Assembly: GCF_003721515.1 (NCBI RefSeq)
Contig: NZ_RJJD01000003.1
Location: 434,001 to 498,000, forward strand
Length of the DNA: 64,000 bases
DNA from: Rufibacter latericius
GTDB lineage: Bacteria; Bacteroidota; Bacteroidia; Cytophagales; Hymenobacteraceae
Direction of reading: 5' to 3'
Part shown: positions 8,547 to 16,984 of the stretch, piece after piece
Layout: each line of letters starts with the position of its first letter
How positions within the stretch are numbered: the stretch's first letter is position 1
Translations under genes and position numbers: made by a program
The notes under the pieces: generated by a model
What the model was told of the DNA's origin: nothing
Seen by the model: the letters and a program-made list of their open reading frames with translations, nothing else
Databases searched by the model: none

Positions 8547-9164
8547 TTAAATGGTATCGGTGACCACCAGCAGGGCGTAAATAACTCCTGGCAAGAAAAA
8601 CAGGATGGTCAATAAAAGGCTTATCCAGAACCGGCTCCCAACTTCCCCTTCATGCAGGAAAACCGCCAGTGGTGGCAGCAAAATGGCCAGGATAATCTCT
8701 ACCACATCACTGGCTTCGTTTGCATCACGCAGGGAATTTTTCAGGTCTTTCCTGAACTCCTTCTTCTCCGCTTTAGTCATGTTGGCCAGCCTACCTTTTA
8801 CTGCCTCCAAGGCCGCGTCTTCCTTATCGGTCAGAACGGGTTGGGGAATGTTGGTCACCTTAGTTTCCTTAACCGCTTTTCGGGTTTCAAACAAAACAGG
8901 TTCGGCCGCTTTGGTGGTGGCCTCCAAGGTTGGCTCCGCCGCCTTGGCTACGGTTATCTCCGGGGTAGCGGTGATTACTTTTTCAATTGGGGCTGGAGGG
9001 GTACTTTCCGGAACGGTGTTCACGGGCTCAGATTTTGCCACCCCACGGTGATAGGTTTCAGGATTGGCCGAGGAGAACCGGTAATACTCTTTTGAACTGC
9101 AGGAAAACAGAAACTGACCTAGGAGGGCAACAAGAACAAACTGGAGTAGACCTTTGAATTTCAT
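8547..9164 (-). CDS. Lipoprotein with C-terminal YqaE/Pmp3 membrane domain
   Basis: The start is taken as ATG at 9164, which gives MKFKGLLQFVLVALLGQFLF followed by SCSS, a lipoprotein signal with the cysteine near residue 22; a frame extending to 9206 adds 14 unrelated residues. A long alanine-, threonine- and glutamate-rich linker follows, with repeated KAAEPxLE/VLFE-like segments, then a charged helix (KAEKKEFRKDLKNSLRDANE). The last 50 residues, from [20 protein letters not shown] to LPGVIYALLVV, are a two-helix YqaE/Pmp3 (UPF0057) domain, usually a free 50-60 residue membrane proteolipid. Here it is joined to an exported lipid-anchored linker, an arrangement I have met mainly in Bacteroidota. 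Role unknown, possibly envelope stress. Confidence 0.8.
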   Translation of the reverse strand: MKFKGLLQFVLVALLGQFLFSCSSKEYYRFSSANPETYHRGVAKSEPVNTVPESTPPAPIEKVITATPEITVAKAAEPTLEATTKAAEPVLFETRKAVKETKVTNIPQPVLTDKEDAALEAVKGRLANMTKAEKKEFRKDLKNSLRDANEASDVVEIILAILLPPLAVFLHEGEVGSRFWISLLLTILFFLPGVIYALLVVTDTI

Positions 9165-9341
9165 AGCACTAAAAATTAGGTGAAAAGAAAACGTTTTGCC
9201 TGTCACTTCTTTCCAAGCTTTTCATCCGGCTTGTTAAAGAAAGGGGCAGATCTGAACGCACCTACTTTTGTACTATAAATATCTCTCTTTTGTTATAAAT
9301 AAAATTTAAATATAAAATCTGCTTAATAGAGACAGCCTTAT

Positions 9342-9395
9342 CTACTCCCTGCTTTAGGGGTGTTTTCTGAAAAACAGGCCCAAAGCAGGGAGTAG
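9342..9395. repeat. Dispersed palindrome nested in a 14-base perfect stem, copy 4
   Basis: Outer arms CTACTCCCTGCTTT and AAAGCAGGGAGTAG are perfect complements. The inside, AGGGGTGTTTTCTGAAAAAC then AGGCCC, is the shared element. It sits just downstream of the minus-strand kinase gene that ends at 9398 and probably marks its transcript end. Confidence 0.8.
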
Positions 9396-9397
9396 GG

Positions 9398-12007
9398 TTA
9401 GGATTTTACGCCGGCCACTTCGCCCGGAAGAAGAATCTCTACCTGGGTTCCTTCGTTCAAGCGGCTTTTCATTTCAATGGTACCGCCCATACTTTCCACA
9501 TGGGTTTTAACCAGGAACAGACCGATGCCCCTTCCTTTCTTGTTGTTGTGGAAACGCTTGTACAGCTTGAAGATGTTATCGCCGGCTTTCTCCATGTCAA
9601 AGCCCGACCCGTTGTCTGAAAAGTCAAGGCGTAAGCCTCCACTTGCATTTGGCTGACATTGGATCTTCACCTGCAGCACTCTTGCCTCTGACCGGTACTT
9701 AATGGCGTTAGAAAGCAGGTTGTAGAAGATGCTGTAGATATAAGCCCGGTTGGTGTTAAGTCTGATACCCGGATCAATGTCTACTATCAACTCCCCTTTG
9801 TGGTGCGCCAAAGATTCCATGAAGTACTGCCGTACCTGGTCAAAGACCTCTGCCAAACTCACCATCTCCCGCTCCAAAATGTCTTGCTGATCTCTGAGCG
9901 ATAGAATCATGTTCAGGTCGCGCAGCACGGTGTCCAATTTGAACACACTGGACTTGAGGTGTGCCAGTGACGTATCATACATCTCTGAATGCTTGTCCAG
10001 TTTGGTCAGAAAATCGGCGAGGCCCATGGCGTTGGCTACCGGTGCCCGCAGGTTATGCGACACGATATAGGTGAATTGCTGAAGGTCGCGGTTCTGCCGG
10101 AAAAGGTCACGGGTCATCTCCAGTTGGCGCTCTTCGGCCTCTTTCCTGAAAGTGATGTCTTTCTGGATCACAATATGCTGGGAGATGACGCCTTCTTCGT
10201 TGAAAATGGGCGTAAAATCCATGGAGATCCATACTTTCTCCCCGTTCTTACGGTAATGGAGAACCATGGCATTGAAAGGATTTGCCCGCTGGAGTTTCTC
10301 TTCAATTTGTTGTCCTACCGTCAAGTCAGACTCAGGGCCTTCCAGGAAAGTGCTGAGTTGCTGTCCTTTTGCCTCCTCAAAAAGATACCCGGTATTGCGG
10401 GTGAAGGCACTGTTCACCCACTCAATTCTACCCCTCGGATCTGTGATGATAACTCCGTTGGAGATTTTACTTGCTACCAGCGAGAGTTTTTCCCGCTCCT
10501 GAATGGCCCGCACCCGGTCTGTGATGTCAGAAAAGTACACCGACAGTCCTTCGTCTGATGGGAAGGCTTTTACTTCCAGCCAAATATCTGACTCTTCCAG
10601 AAACGCCTCAAACTTGATGGATTGCCCCGTGTTCAGGGCTTTCTTATAGAAATGGTAGAAGTTGCTGTTTATCAGCGCCGGAAACACTTCCCAGATGGTT
10701 TTGCCCAGGCAGTCTTGTTTTTCAACCTGCAACACCCGCTCAAATTCGGAGTTGACTAGCTTAAACCGCCAATCCCGACCCAGCATGAAGAACGCATCGG
10801 TGATACTCTCAAAAACGGTTTGCAGGGTCTCGGCTTGCTTCTTTATGATGGCATGGGCGGCGTTTACCTCAGACACATCCTTGGCGATGGAGTGCACCCC
10901 AATCACTTCTCCGTTCACCTCCAGAGGAATTTTGGTGATGTTCAGGCTGATGCTTTTAGCTTCCCCTGGAACAGATGTCGCTTCCTGAGGTATATCTAAA
11001 TCGAAGTTAATGATATTCCCTTGAAAGGCGTCTTCCAGATGCTGCATGCACAGGTTCAGTCTATCGGGAGGAATAAAATCACAGAAATGCTTTGTAAGGG
11101 CCTCTTCCTTGGAAAAGCCCAGGTAATTCAGGAACCTGGGGTTGGCGTCCAGTATTTTACCGGCTCGGTCTTCAAAGGTGACCAGGTCTGGGTTATTGTC
11201 AAACAACGACCTGAAACGGCGTTCGCTCTGCTCCAACTGCAAACCAGCCAGCTTTCTCTCAGTAATGTCTCTGGAACTTACCACTAGGGCTTTCACGGCG
11301 GGGTTCTTTAACTGGTTGCTGGCAATGGCCTCGATCCATCGCCACTCCCCGTTCGCCGCTTTGAACCTGATATCTGGCACCTGGATTACCTCATCTTTCA
11401 ACAATTTCTCCAGGGCAATTTTGACCAAGTCAACCTCATCTGGGTGGATCAGGTCGAACACATTGCAGCCTACCAGTTGCCATGGCTCATATTGCAACAG
11501 CCGGGTTACGGCGCCCTCTACATACAGATACTCGCCTGATTCGCTCAGCAGCCCGATCATATCAGAACCGTACCGCACCACTGTGCTGTGCCACTCATCT
11601 TTCTCCAGCAGTTTTTGTTGGGCTTCTTTCTGGTCGGCTCCGTTTCTTCCCAGGCAATACAGCACCCGGTCTTTTTCGGACCAAACCGCCGACCAGGAAA
11701 TGGGGATCTCGGTCCCGTTCAGATGCAGGTAATGGCACAGGAAATTCTTGGCCGGCACCCCGTCCATGACATTCCGCACCACTTCAAGGGTACTGGTTTT
11801 GTCTTGAGGAGCTACAAAATCAATGAACTTTTCCTGCAGTAATTCTTCTACCTTATACCCCAATGCTTGTTCACTGGTGGAACTTACGTAGATAAACCTC
11901 CCCTCCTCATCAATCGCGCAGAGAAGGTCAGAGGTAAAACTGGTGACTTTCTCTATGATTCTGCGATTCCACTGCTCTTCTGTAGAACCCACCTTTTTGA
12001 ATTTCAC
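9398..12007 (-). CDS. PAS-domain sensor histidine kinase (five PAS domains)
   Basis: An 869-residue soluble sensor kinase with no membrane span. Five PAS units are visible at about residues 18-130, 140-255, 262-385, 390-510 and 512-630, several closed by PAC-type ends such as SSRDITERK and IQKDITFRKEAEE. The H-box YIVSHNLRAPVAN places the phosphorylated His at residue 651. NLLSNAIKY (N-box), DNGSGFD and GRGIGLFLVK form the ATP-binding site. The start is GTG at 12007, since an in-frame stop lies four codons upstream. It resembles the kinase at 16953-18842 in H-box and in having a CheY-like protein nearby (12574-12966, same strand, 566 bases upstream). The signal sensed is unknown, presumably cytoplasmic (redox, ligand or light). 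Confidence 0.9.
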   Translation of the reverse strand: MKFKKVGSTEEQWNRRIIEKVTSFTSDLLCAIDEEGRFIYVSSTSEQALGYKVEELLQEKFIDFVAPQDKTSTLEVVRNVMDGVPAKNFLCHYLHLNGTEIPISWSAVWSEKDRVLYCLGRNGADQKEAQQKLLEKDEWHSTVVRYGSDMIGLLSESGEYLYVEGAVTRLLQYEPWQLVGCNVFDLIHPDEVDLVKIALEKLLKDEVIQVPDIRFKAANGEWRWIEAIASNQLKNPAVKALVVSSRDITERKLAGLQLEQSERRFRSLFDNNPDLVTFEDRAGKILDANPRFLNYLGFSKEEALTKHFCDFIPPDRLNLCMQHLEDAFQGNIINFDLDIPQEATSVPGEAKSISLNITKIPLEVNGEVIGVHSIAKDVSEVNAAHAIIKKQAETLQTVFESITDAFFMLGRDWRFKLVNSEFERVLQVEKQDCLGKTIWEVFPALINSNFYHFYKKALNTGQSIKFEAFLEESDIWLEVKAFPSDEGLSVYFSDITDRVRAIQEREKLSLVASKISNGVIITDPRGRIEWVNSAFTRNTGYLFEEAKGQQLSTFLEGPESDLTVGQQIEEKLQRANPFNAMVLHYRKNGEKVWISMDFTPIFNEEGVISQHIVIQKDITFRKEAEERQLEMTRDLFRQNRDLQQFTYIVSHNLRAPVANAMGLADFLTKLDKHSEMYDTSLAHLKSSVFKLDTVLRDLNMILSLRDQQDILEREMVSLAEVFDQVRQYFMESLAHHKGELIVDIDPGIRLNTNRAYIYSIFYNLLSNAIKYRSEARVLQVKIQCQPNASGGLRLDFSDNGSGFDMEKAGDNIFKLYKRFHNNKKGRGIGLFLVKTHVESMGGTIEMKSRLNEGTQVEILLPGEVAGVKS

Positions 12008-12573
12008 TGCTCGGTTTAAGTAAATTGCTGTGATGCAAGTTACATCAATTTAACTCCATAAATAGCATTATTGCCACACTAGCTTCAGCAATAATTAATT
12101 ATACAATTTTAAATATATTAAATGCTGGTTTTTGAGAAAACGTCCTTAATGCTATTTTCAGAACCATCAATAGATCAAAGGCTTAGTTCTTGAATATACA
12201 TTTTCTCCGATGCTCTATTCTACAATCCTTGGACTTAGATATAACAATTCAAACCAAGCCTCATTTCTTAGGACTTGAACTTTAAGAAGGCGTGGGCTTG
12301 CTGGTCAGGAAAGTGAAAAGGAGGTTTTAAGGCCAACTGCTTGCAGAATACGCGACAGATTCACTTTGCCACGAAGAAGAAAGAAAGCGATTATTTAACC
12401 CACCAGAGGGTACAGAAATACCTGCCGGAACTGAAGCCCCCAAAGACACCTTGTTTTCTATGGAGTTTACAGAGAACACTCCAGAAAAAGGCATACCCTT
12501 TAAGAAAGGTAATCCAGAAGGTCTTGGTAAACCTGCCTTTTTAACTTCTTACCTAACCAAAGGAATGCTGGGG
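12008..12573. other. Intergenic gap, no supported gene
   Basis: This lies between the response regulator and the sensor kinase, both on the minus strand. Open frames on the plus strand (12341-12544 and from 12451) have no recognisable product and low-complexity composition. A loose match to the dispersed palindrome lies around 12121-12152. The kinase promoter should be at the left end, but I could not place a convincing box. Confidence 0.5.
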
Positions 12574-12966
12574 CTACAGTTCTGCCACTACTTTCCTGAA
12601 ATCATGTTCGTTCAGGGGTTTCTGAAGGCAGGTAGTGATGCCCAAGGCGCGCATCTGGTTCATATCAGATGCCGTAGAAGAAGTAGACAGAACCACAATT
12701 TTGGTAGAGGTGCCCTCCACCAGGGGAAGCCGGTAATATTCTTCCAGAAAAGAAAAACCATCTAACACCGGCATGTTGATGTCCAGCAAAATAAGGGAAG
12801 GGAAATCGGCGGGATTTTGCAGGCCCTGCAAGTAAGACAATCCTTCCAAGCCATTTAACGCTACTATCACTTCCTCCGCTATACCGGTTTCTTCTATCAC
12901 CGTTTGGTTAAGGAAATTAGTGATCTCGTCATCCTCAATGAGCAAAATGGACTTAACTTTCTTCAC
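12574..12966 (-). CDS. CheY-like response regulator (receiver domain only)
   Basis: A 130-residue stand-alone receiver domain. The acidic pocket is Asp12-Asp13 (LIEDDE), the phosphoacceptor Asp62 (LLDINMP), the switch residues Ser94 (VVLSTSS) and Lys116 (LQKPL). There is no output domain, so it probably signals by protein contact or phosphotransfer. It starts with GTG at 12966; an in-frame TGA two codons further up excludes a longer form. The sensor kinase at 9398-12007 lies downstream on the same strand and is a likely partner, but the 566-base gap leaves that unproven. It is similar to the receiver at 16574-16984. Confidence 0.88.
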   Translation of the reverse strand: MKKVKSILLIEDDEITNFLNQTVIEETGIAEEVIVALNGLEGLSYLQGLQNPADFPSLILLDINMPVLDGFSFLEEYYRLPLVEGTSTKIVVLSTSSTASDMNQMRALGITTCLQKPLNEHDFRKVVAEL

Positions 12967-13361
12967 CTGGAATCAAATTCAAATTAGGAGTGGTTTTCTT
13001 AATGTAAATTAAACACAAACCGAGGAATAAATACGTACATTTTTCCCAGATTCTACTTTTAACCTAAAAAAACACCTACCACTTTCTCCCCAAAAATGGA
13101 TTCTGCTTGCTGTTCTGGGCATAGTGTTGTTTAACCGAAGCATGAACTTAAAATGATAGCAGATCAAGAAGTACTCTTTCAAAGGTACTCTTGAAGCTAT
13201 AACGCTGTATCCCGCCTTACATTTATGGCAGAACCTGACTTTCACTTCCTACCAATACACAGAGAACCAGCAATTTGCCTCTTCCAAATCCATAACCCTT
13301 CCCTACTGAAATTTAAAAGAAAAAGGTATCTTAGACCTCTAACCAGAAAAGGCTTACCTCT
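12967..13361. other. Intergenic gap, no supported gene
   Basis: This region is divergent between the receiver gene (minus) and the TM2 gene (plus). Short open frames on both strands (13009-13245, 13225-13551) overlap each other and look like chance frames. No repeat, RNA or clear promoter box was recognised. Confidence 0.45.
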
Positions 13362-13709
13362 ATGGCAAACGCTACCAATATTCTACCTGATTCCTTTCTT
13401 TACCAACTCCCTGACTTGGTCCGGATGGACCTCCCTACCCTGCCGCCACAAACCCAGAATGACTTTTTCACCCAATATGTACAGCGGAAGAAATCAACTG
13501 GCTTTGCATACCTGCTATGGGTGTTCTTTGGGTTACACTATGCCTACGTGAACCGATGGGGGCTGCAGTTCCTTTTCTGGATCACGGCAGGCGGTCTGGG
13601 CATTTGGTGGCTGGTAGATCTCTTTAGAATGCCGGGCATTGTACGCCGTTACAACCATAAGCAGGCTTTGGAGTGCCTGGGCTCTGTAAGAATGATGCAC
13701 GGGGTATAG
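13362..13709 (+). CDS. TM2 domain-containing membrane protein
   Basis: A 115-residue protein with a soluble N-terminal third (LPDLVRMDLPTLPPQTQNDF) and a C-terminal TM2 domain. KSTGFAYLLWVFFGLHYAYV forms the first helix and FLFWITAGGLGIWWLVDLFR the second, with the short glycine-containing turn typical of TM2. A basic tail (MPGIVRRYN) follows, then a short extension. TM2 proteins are widespread small inner-membrane proteins with no agreed function. It starts at the ATG at 13362, appears monocistronic, and is followed by a palindrome copy at 13719-13760. Confidence 0.8.
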   Translation: MANATNILPDSFLYQLPDLVRMDLPTLPPQTQNDFFTQYVQRKKSTGFAYLLWVFFGLHYAYVNRWGLQFLFWITAGGLGIWWLVDLFRMPGIVRRYNHKQALECLGSVRMMHGV

Positions 13710-13718
13710 AACCCGATT

Positions 13719-13760
13719 CTCGTTTTAGGGTCATTTTCTTAAAAACGACCGTTAAACGAG
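13719..13760. repeat. Dispersed intergenic palindrome, copy 5
   Basis: Arms CTCGTTTTAGGGTC and GACCGTTAAACGAG flank ATTTTCTTAAAAAC, between the convergent TM2 gene and trehalase. Confidence 0.75.
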
Positions 13761-13791
13761 CATCAGGTTAAAGCTGAAAAGAAACTGAAAA

Positions 13792-15396
13792 TTATCTAAA
13801 CTTCTGGTTCTTTTGGATCATGAGCAGTTTCAGCAGAACCCCGTTCGTCCACCCAAATCCGTCTTGGTTGGGGTATTCACCGCCCCCACCCTCGGCCCCG
13901 GGTTTTTCCACGTTATATTTCTCGGTCAGTTTTCTGGTTTGCTCGAATACTTGAGTGTTCTGCTTAATCCAGTTTGCGGCGATGGTGTTGGCCAGATCAT
14001 GGTGTTTGTAGGCCCTGAGGCCTTGAATGCTCATCCATTGCAAAGAAGCCCAGCCGTTGGGAGCATCCCACTGCTGTCCTGAGTGGGTCAACGTTGCCGG
14101 TAAGCCGCCCTGCTGAAGGAAATCTCGTTGCAGTTTCTCAGCCACTGCTTTTGCCTGGGCTTTATAAGCCATACAGAAAAACAGCGGTGCTACCCCAGCC
14201 AACGTGGGAATGTTGGTGGTCTTTTGCCGAGTGAAATCATAGTCATAGAAAAACCTATCCTCCGGGTTCCAGCAATACCTAAGCAAGGCCTCTTTGCGCT
14301 GTTCCGCTTTCCTCCGATACACTTTTTCCCTGGCTTTGTTTTTCTGGAGTTCAGCCATGTCTGCCAACGTGATTTCCATGTGGTAGAGCAACGCGTTTAG
14401 ATCAACGGGCACCAGTTGCGTGGTTCTGATGGTCTGCAACGACTTTTGGTCCAGGAACCACCGGCTACTGAAATCCCATCCCGATTCAGCGGCCGCCCTG
14501 ATATCACGGTAGACTTCCTGCGGATTTCGGCCTGAGGTTCGGGCTATTTCCACGTCTTCTTTGTAGGCCTCGGGGCGCGGGGAGGGATCATCGTCCCAGT
14601 ATCGGTTCAGTAAACGCCCATCCGGCATCCGGACCACCCTTCTGTGAGCAGGCTGTTTTTCAGAAAGGCTGTCTTGACCTTGCATCCAAAAGGCATATTC
14701 TTTCTGGAGGGCGGGTTCATAGGCTTTCAGGATTTCAATTCCTTTTTCCTGGGCCAGCACCCGCAGCATCAAAGCATAAAACGGGGGCTGGGAGCGACTA
14801 ACGTAATAGCTTCTGTTGCCGTTAGGAATGTGCCCGATGGTGTTGATGAGGAACGTAAAATTATCAACCATGCTCTGAATAAGGGAAACTTGCTTGCTCT
14901 CCTGCAATCCCAGCATGGTGAAGTAACTGTCCCAGTAATAAATCTCCCTAAATCGGCCGCCAGGTACTACATAGGCAAATGGCAAGGGAATCAGCGAACT
15001 TTGTTCTGCCTTGGGCTGGCGGGTAAGCACCGGCCAAAGCTGGGTAATGTGCTGGTCAATGGGCAGAGAGGAGTTGGAGGTAAATTGGGTAGCCGGCTCC
15101 TGAGGCAAGGAGAAATTCCTTACCACGAAGGCTTTCAGATCGAACCCAGGTTTTCCTTTCTCCCGGGCGTAGGCTTGCAGAATCTGGTCTGGTGTTGTCA
15201 AGGGCTTACAGTCCGGGAAGGTTTTGGAATCTGGGAAAACAGGGGCCAACTGCACATCCCTGAACAGTTCGCCCAATTCTTCATGCGGCCTGAATTGCGC
15301 CAATCCAGCCTGGGCCCATCCCCAGAGCAGAGCAAAAAGAAGGAAAAAGAAGTTTCTGGAAATCGCCCGTGAAGGCAGGGAGAATGGGTGCTTCAT
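13792..15396 (-). CDS. treA: Periplasmic trehalase (GH37)
   Basis: Hydrolyses alpha,alpha-trehalose to two glucose molecules, by sequence in the periplasm: the N-terminus carries a basic start and a hydrophobic run (FFFLLFALLWGWAQAGLAQ) typical of a cleaved signal peptide. The family signatures PGGRFREIYYWDSYF (about residues 146-160) and QWDAPNGWASLQW (about 441-453) are intact, as is the glycine-rich GGGGEYPNQDGFGWTNG near the C-terminus. At 534 residues it matches bacterial TreA/TreF. The start chosen is ATG at 15396; the frame extends one TTG codon further. It is a single gene, convergent with the TM2 gene, and no trehalose transporter or regulator is nearby. Confidence 0.92.
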   Translation of the reverse strand: MKHPFSLPSRAISRNFFFLLFALLWGWAQAGLAQFRPHEELGELFRDVQLAPVFPDSKTFPDCKPLTTPDQILQAYAREKGKPGFDLKAFVVRNFSLPQEPATQFTSNSSLPIDQHITQLWPVLTRQPKAEQSSLIPLPFAYVVPGGRFREIYYWDSYFTMLGLQESKQVSLIQSMVDNFTFLINTIGHIPNGNRSYYVSRSQPPFYALMLRVLAQEKGIEILKAYEPALQKEYAFWMQGQDSLSEKQPAHRRVVRMPDGRLLNRYWDDDPSPRPEAYKEDVEIARTSGRNPQEVYRDIRAAAESGWDFSSRWFLDQKSLQTIRTTQLVPVDLNALLYHMEITLADMAELQKNKAREKVYRRKAEQRKEALLRYCWNPEDRFFYDYDFTRQKTTNIPTLAGVAPLFFCMAYKAQAKAVAEKLQRDFLQQGGLPATLTHSGQQWDAPNGWASLQWMSIQGLRAYKHHDLANTIAANWIKQNTQVFEQTRKLTEKYNVEKPGAEGGGGEYPNQDGFGWTNGVLLKLLMIQKNQKFR

Positions 15397-15399
15397 CAA

Positions 15400-15752
15400 G
15401 AAAGTAATTTGTCTGCCCCTTCTTACGCAGGAGTCCTAACCGAAGGATGCACCTGTCCTGCCTTTGAATGGCAGAGAAGCAGATTTAAACCCATTTTCAG
15501 GGAATTGGCCTCAAAACAGCGGCTTAGATTCTTCTTGGCGCAGAAAGAAAGGAGCAAGATTAACCTAAGGGAAAGGCTTTAATAAGTGGTGTTGGTTTTT
15601 TGGTGTTTTAAACCGTAAACCTAACAATTGACTTAGAGGCTTTTAAAAGCCTTTCCATTTAAAACAGGAAGTCACTTCAATAACCAGACAAAACATTTTT
15701 GGCTTACCCAAGTACTTTAAAAGCAAACAGTACCCACTAAACCTACATCACT
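15400..15752. other. Intergenic gap with a degenerate palindrome
   Basis: This lies between divergent trehalase and the coiled-coil gene. Around 15486-15517 there is a weak match to the dispersed palindrome (TTAAACCCATTTTCAGGG, then GGCCTCAAAAC). At 15637-15652 there is a perfect 16-base palindrome, AGGCTTTTAAAAGCCT. No gene was seen. Confidence 0.5.
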
Positions 15753-16049
15753 ATGGATACATACAACTTGAGACCCGAGAACATGCGGGCCCCTGAACAC
15801 CTGAATGAGAAGGAGATACGCAAAAGTTTAGAGGAATTAGATGGGAAGATAAAGGTTCTTAAAGGCCGGGCGCACGCCACTACCGCCGATTCCCAGAATA
15901 CCTACCATGAGCATATTGCTGCCCTGGAAGCCAAACGCGCCTTGATCGCCCAAAAACTAACCAACACCTCAGATGCTACCGATAACACCTGGCAAGACAT
16001 CAAACGCGGGTTAGACGACCTAACCGATGGCATCAAAAAGCTCTTTTAA
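15753..16049 (+). CDS. Small coiled-coil protein (Sll1863-like)
   Basis: A 98-residue soluble, highly charged protein that is almost entirely helical: EIRKSLEELDGKIKVLKGRA, then a second heptad stretch around HEHIAALEAKRALIAQKL, ending in WQDIKRGLDDLTDGIKKLF. The two helices and the W-x-D-I/L-K-x-G ending resemble the small Sll1863-type stress proteins annotated in cyanobacteria and Bacteroidota, but I cannot confirm homology without a search. No signal peptide. It appears monocistronic with an ATG start at 15753. Function unknown. Confidence 0.65.
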   Translation: MDTYNLRPENMRAPEHLNEKEIRKSLEELDGKIKVLKGRAHATTADSQNTYHEHIAALEAKRALIAQKLTNTSDATDNTWQDIKRGLDDLTDGIKKLF

Positions 16050-16224
16050 TTACCCTTTATTGACAAGTCTCGCCATAAGTTAAGCTTGAACCTGGCCTTA
16101 AGCCTATCATCTTCTGGTTTTAACTTTAACCACAGAGGAATTAAGAAAACTGAATACGTTCAAAGAATTAACGCCAGATGAATCTTATTTGACTGAAAGC
16201 CTGTGTACGTTCAAATCCCTTCAT

Positions 16225-16282
16225 CAATAAAAGGTGTTTAAGGGCTGCTTTTCTGAAATTGGCCCCTAAACACCTTTTATTG
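16225..16282. repeat. Dispersed palindrome nested in a long stem, copy 6
   Basis: CAATAAAAGGTGTTTA pairs with TAAACACCTTTTATTG outside AGGG, a CTTTTCTGAAA centre and GCCCC. This is one of the clearest copies with a unique outer stem. Confidence 0.8.
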
Positions 16283-16369
16283 GAAATGACTTCTTCCCTT
16301 CGAAAAGATTTACCACCCCTTTTCTAAACTAGGTTCCACTCCTTGATAAGCGCGAGTTACCAACCTTGG

Positions 16370-16400
16370 TTTAGGCCCGTTTTCCTAAAAGGAGCCTAAA
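16370..16400. repeat. Dispersed intergenic palindrome, copy 7
   Basis: Arms TTTAGGCCC and GAGCCTAAA flank GTTTTCCTAAAAG. A weak outer pairing (CTCCTTGAT with ATTAAGGAG) extends further out on both sides. Confidence 0.8.
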
Positions 16401-16509
16401 AACGACCTAGATTAAGGAGCAAGACAGTCATAGAAGTAATCTACTTTATAGGTTGTAACCCCGGCTTAAGGCTTTTTAAGCTTTCAACTAGCGGGGCAAC
16501 TTAGAAAAT

Positions 16510-16542
16510 AGAAAAGGAGCCTTGGTTTCTGACCAACGCTCC
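16510..16542 (-). terminator. Terminator of the kinase/receiver operon
   Basis: An 11-base stem with one mismatch (GGAGCCTTGGT with ACCAACGCTCC, 16516-16526 and 16532-16542), with a TTTT on the minus-strand exit side. It lies 32 bases after the receiver stop. Confidence 0.65.
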
Positions 16543-16573
16543 CTTTCTATAAGGTATTCTTACCTTAACTGGC

Positions 16574-16984
16574 TCAGGTAGTAGAATATTGCTCTGAGAT
16601 GATTTGCAGGATATCAGTGGTTAGGGGTTTTGAGAAGAAGTCGTTCACCTCTGAGAGATTGCGGGCATGGGTGATGTCGTTTTTGTCCACCGCCGAAGAA
16701 AGCACAAACAGGAGGCACTTTTCGGTCAGTTCCAAGGGCAATTTCCGGTATTCTTCGATAAACTCCCATCCATCCATGCCGGGCATGTTGATGTCCAGGA
16801 AAATGATTTCGGGGAAATCCTGCGGGGCGTCCTTCACAACGGCGCTTAAGGTATCCAAAGCTTCTTCGGCCCACAGAAAGCTGCTCACGTTCTCTGCAAA
16901 CTGCTGGCTTCTGATCACACTTTCGCACAGGAAATTGTGAATCTCATCATCATCAATTAAGAAAACTCTCTGGTATTTCGTCAT
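16574..16984 (-). CDS. CheY-like response regulator coupled to the upstream kinase
   Basis: A 136-residue stand-alone receiver domain. Asp11-Asp13 (LIDDDE) form the acidic pocket, Asp64 (IFLDINMP) is the phosphoacceptor, and the conserved Ser (FVLSSA) and Lys (FFSKPL) are present. There is no DNA-binding or enzyme output. Its ATG at 16984 lies inside the end of the sensor kinase gene (32-base overlap), so the pair is almost surely cotranscribed and translationally coupled, which argues that they are cognate partners. It resembles the receiver at 12574-12966 in length and motifs. Confidence 0.9.
   Translation of the reverse strand: MTKYQRVFLIDDDEIHNFLCESVIRSQQFAENVSSFLWAEEALDTLSAVVKDAPQDFPEIIFLDINMPGMDGWEFIEEYRKLPLELTEKCLLFVLSSAVDKNDITHARNLSEVNDFFSKPLTTDILQIISEQYSTT

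Larger units (their letters stand above)
16050..16573. other. Intergenic gap with two palindromes and a terminator
   Basis: This lies between the convergent coiled-coil gene and a response regulator. It holds palindrome copies at 16225-16282 and 16370-16400 and a minus-strand terminator at 16510-16542. The rest has no supported gene; a GTTCAAATCC stretch near 16209 recalls a tRNA T-loop but no tRNA folds around it. Confidence 0.55.

Noticed and set aside
9263..9270. TACTTTTG promoter box on the plus strand.
   Set aside because: It points toward the antisense of a kinase gene with no plus-strand gene downstream and no matching -33 element.
12341..12765. Overlapping plus-strand open frames between the response regulator and the sensor kinase.
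   Set aside because: No product similarity, and the right one runs into the antisense of the receiver gene.
13009..13551. Small open frames on both strands before the TM2 gene.
   Set aside because: They overlap each other, lack signals and resemble no family.
16201..16222. GTTCAAATCC, resembling a tRNA T-loop.
   Set aside because: No acceptor, D or anticodon stems could be found around it.
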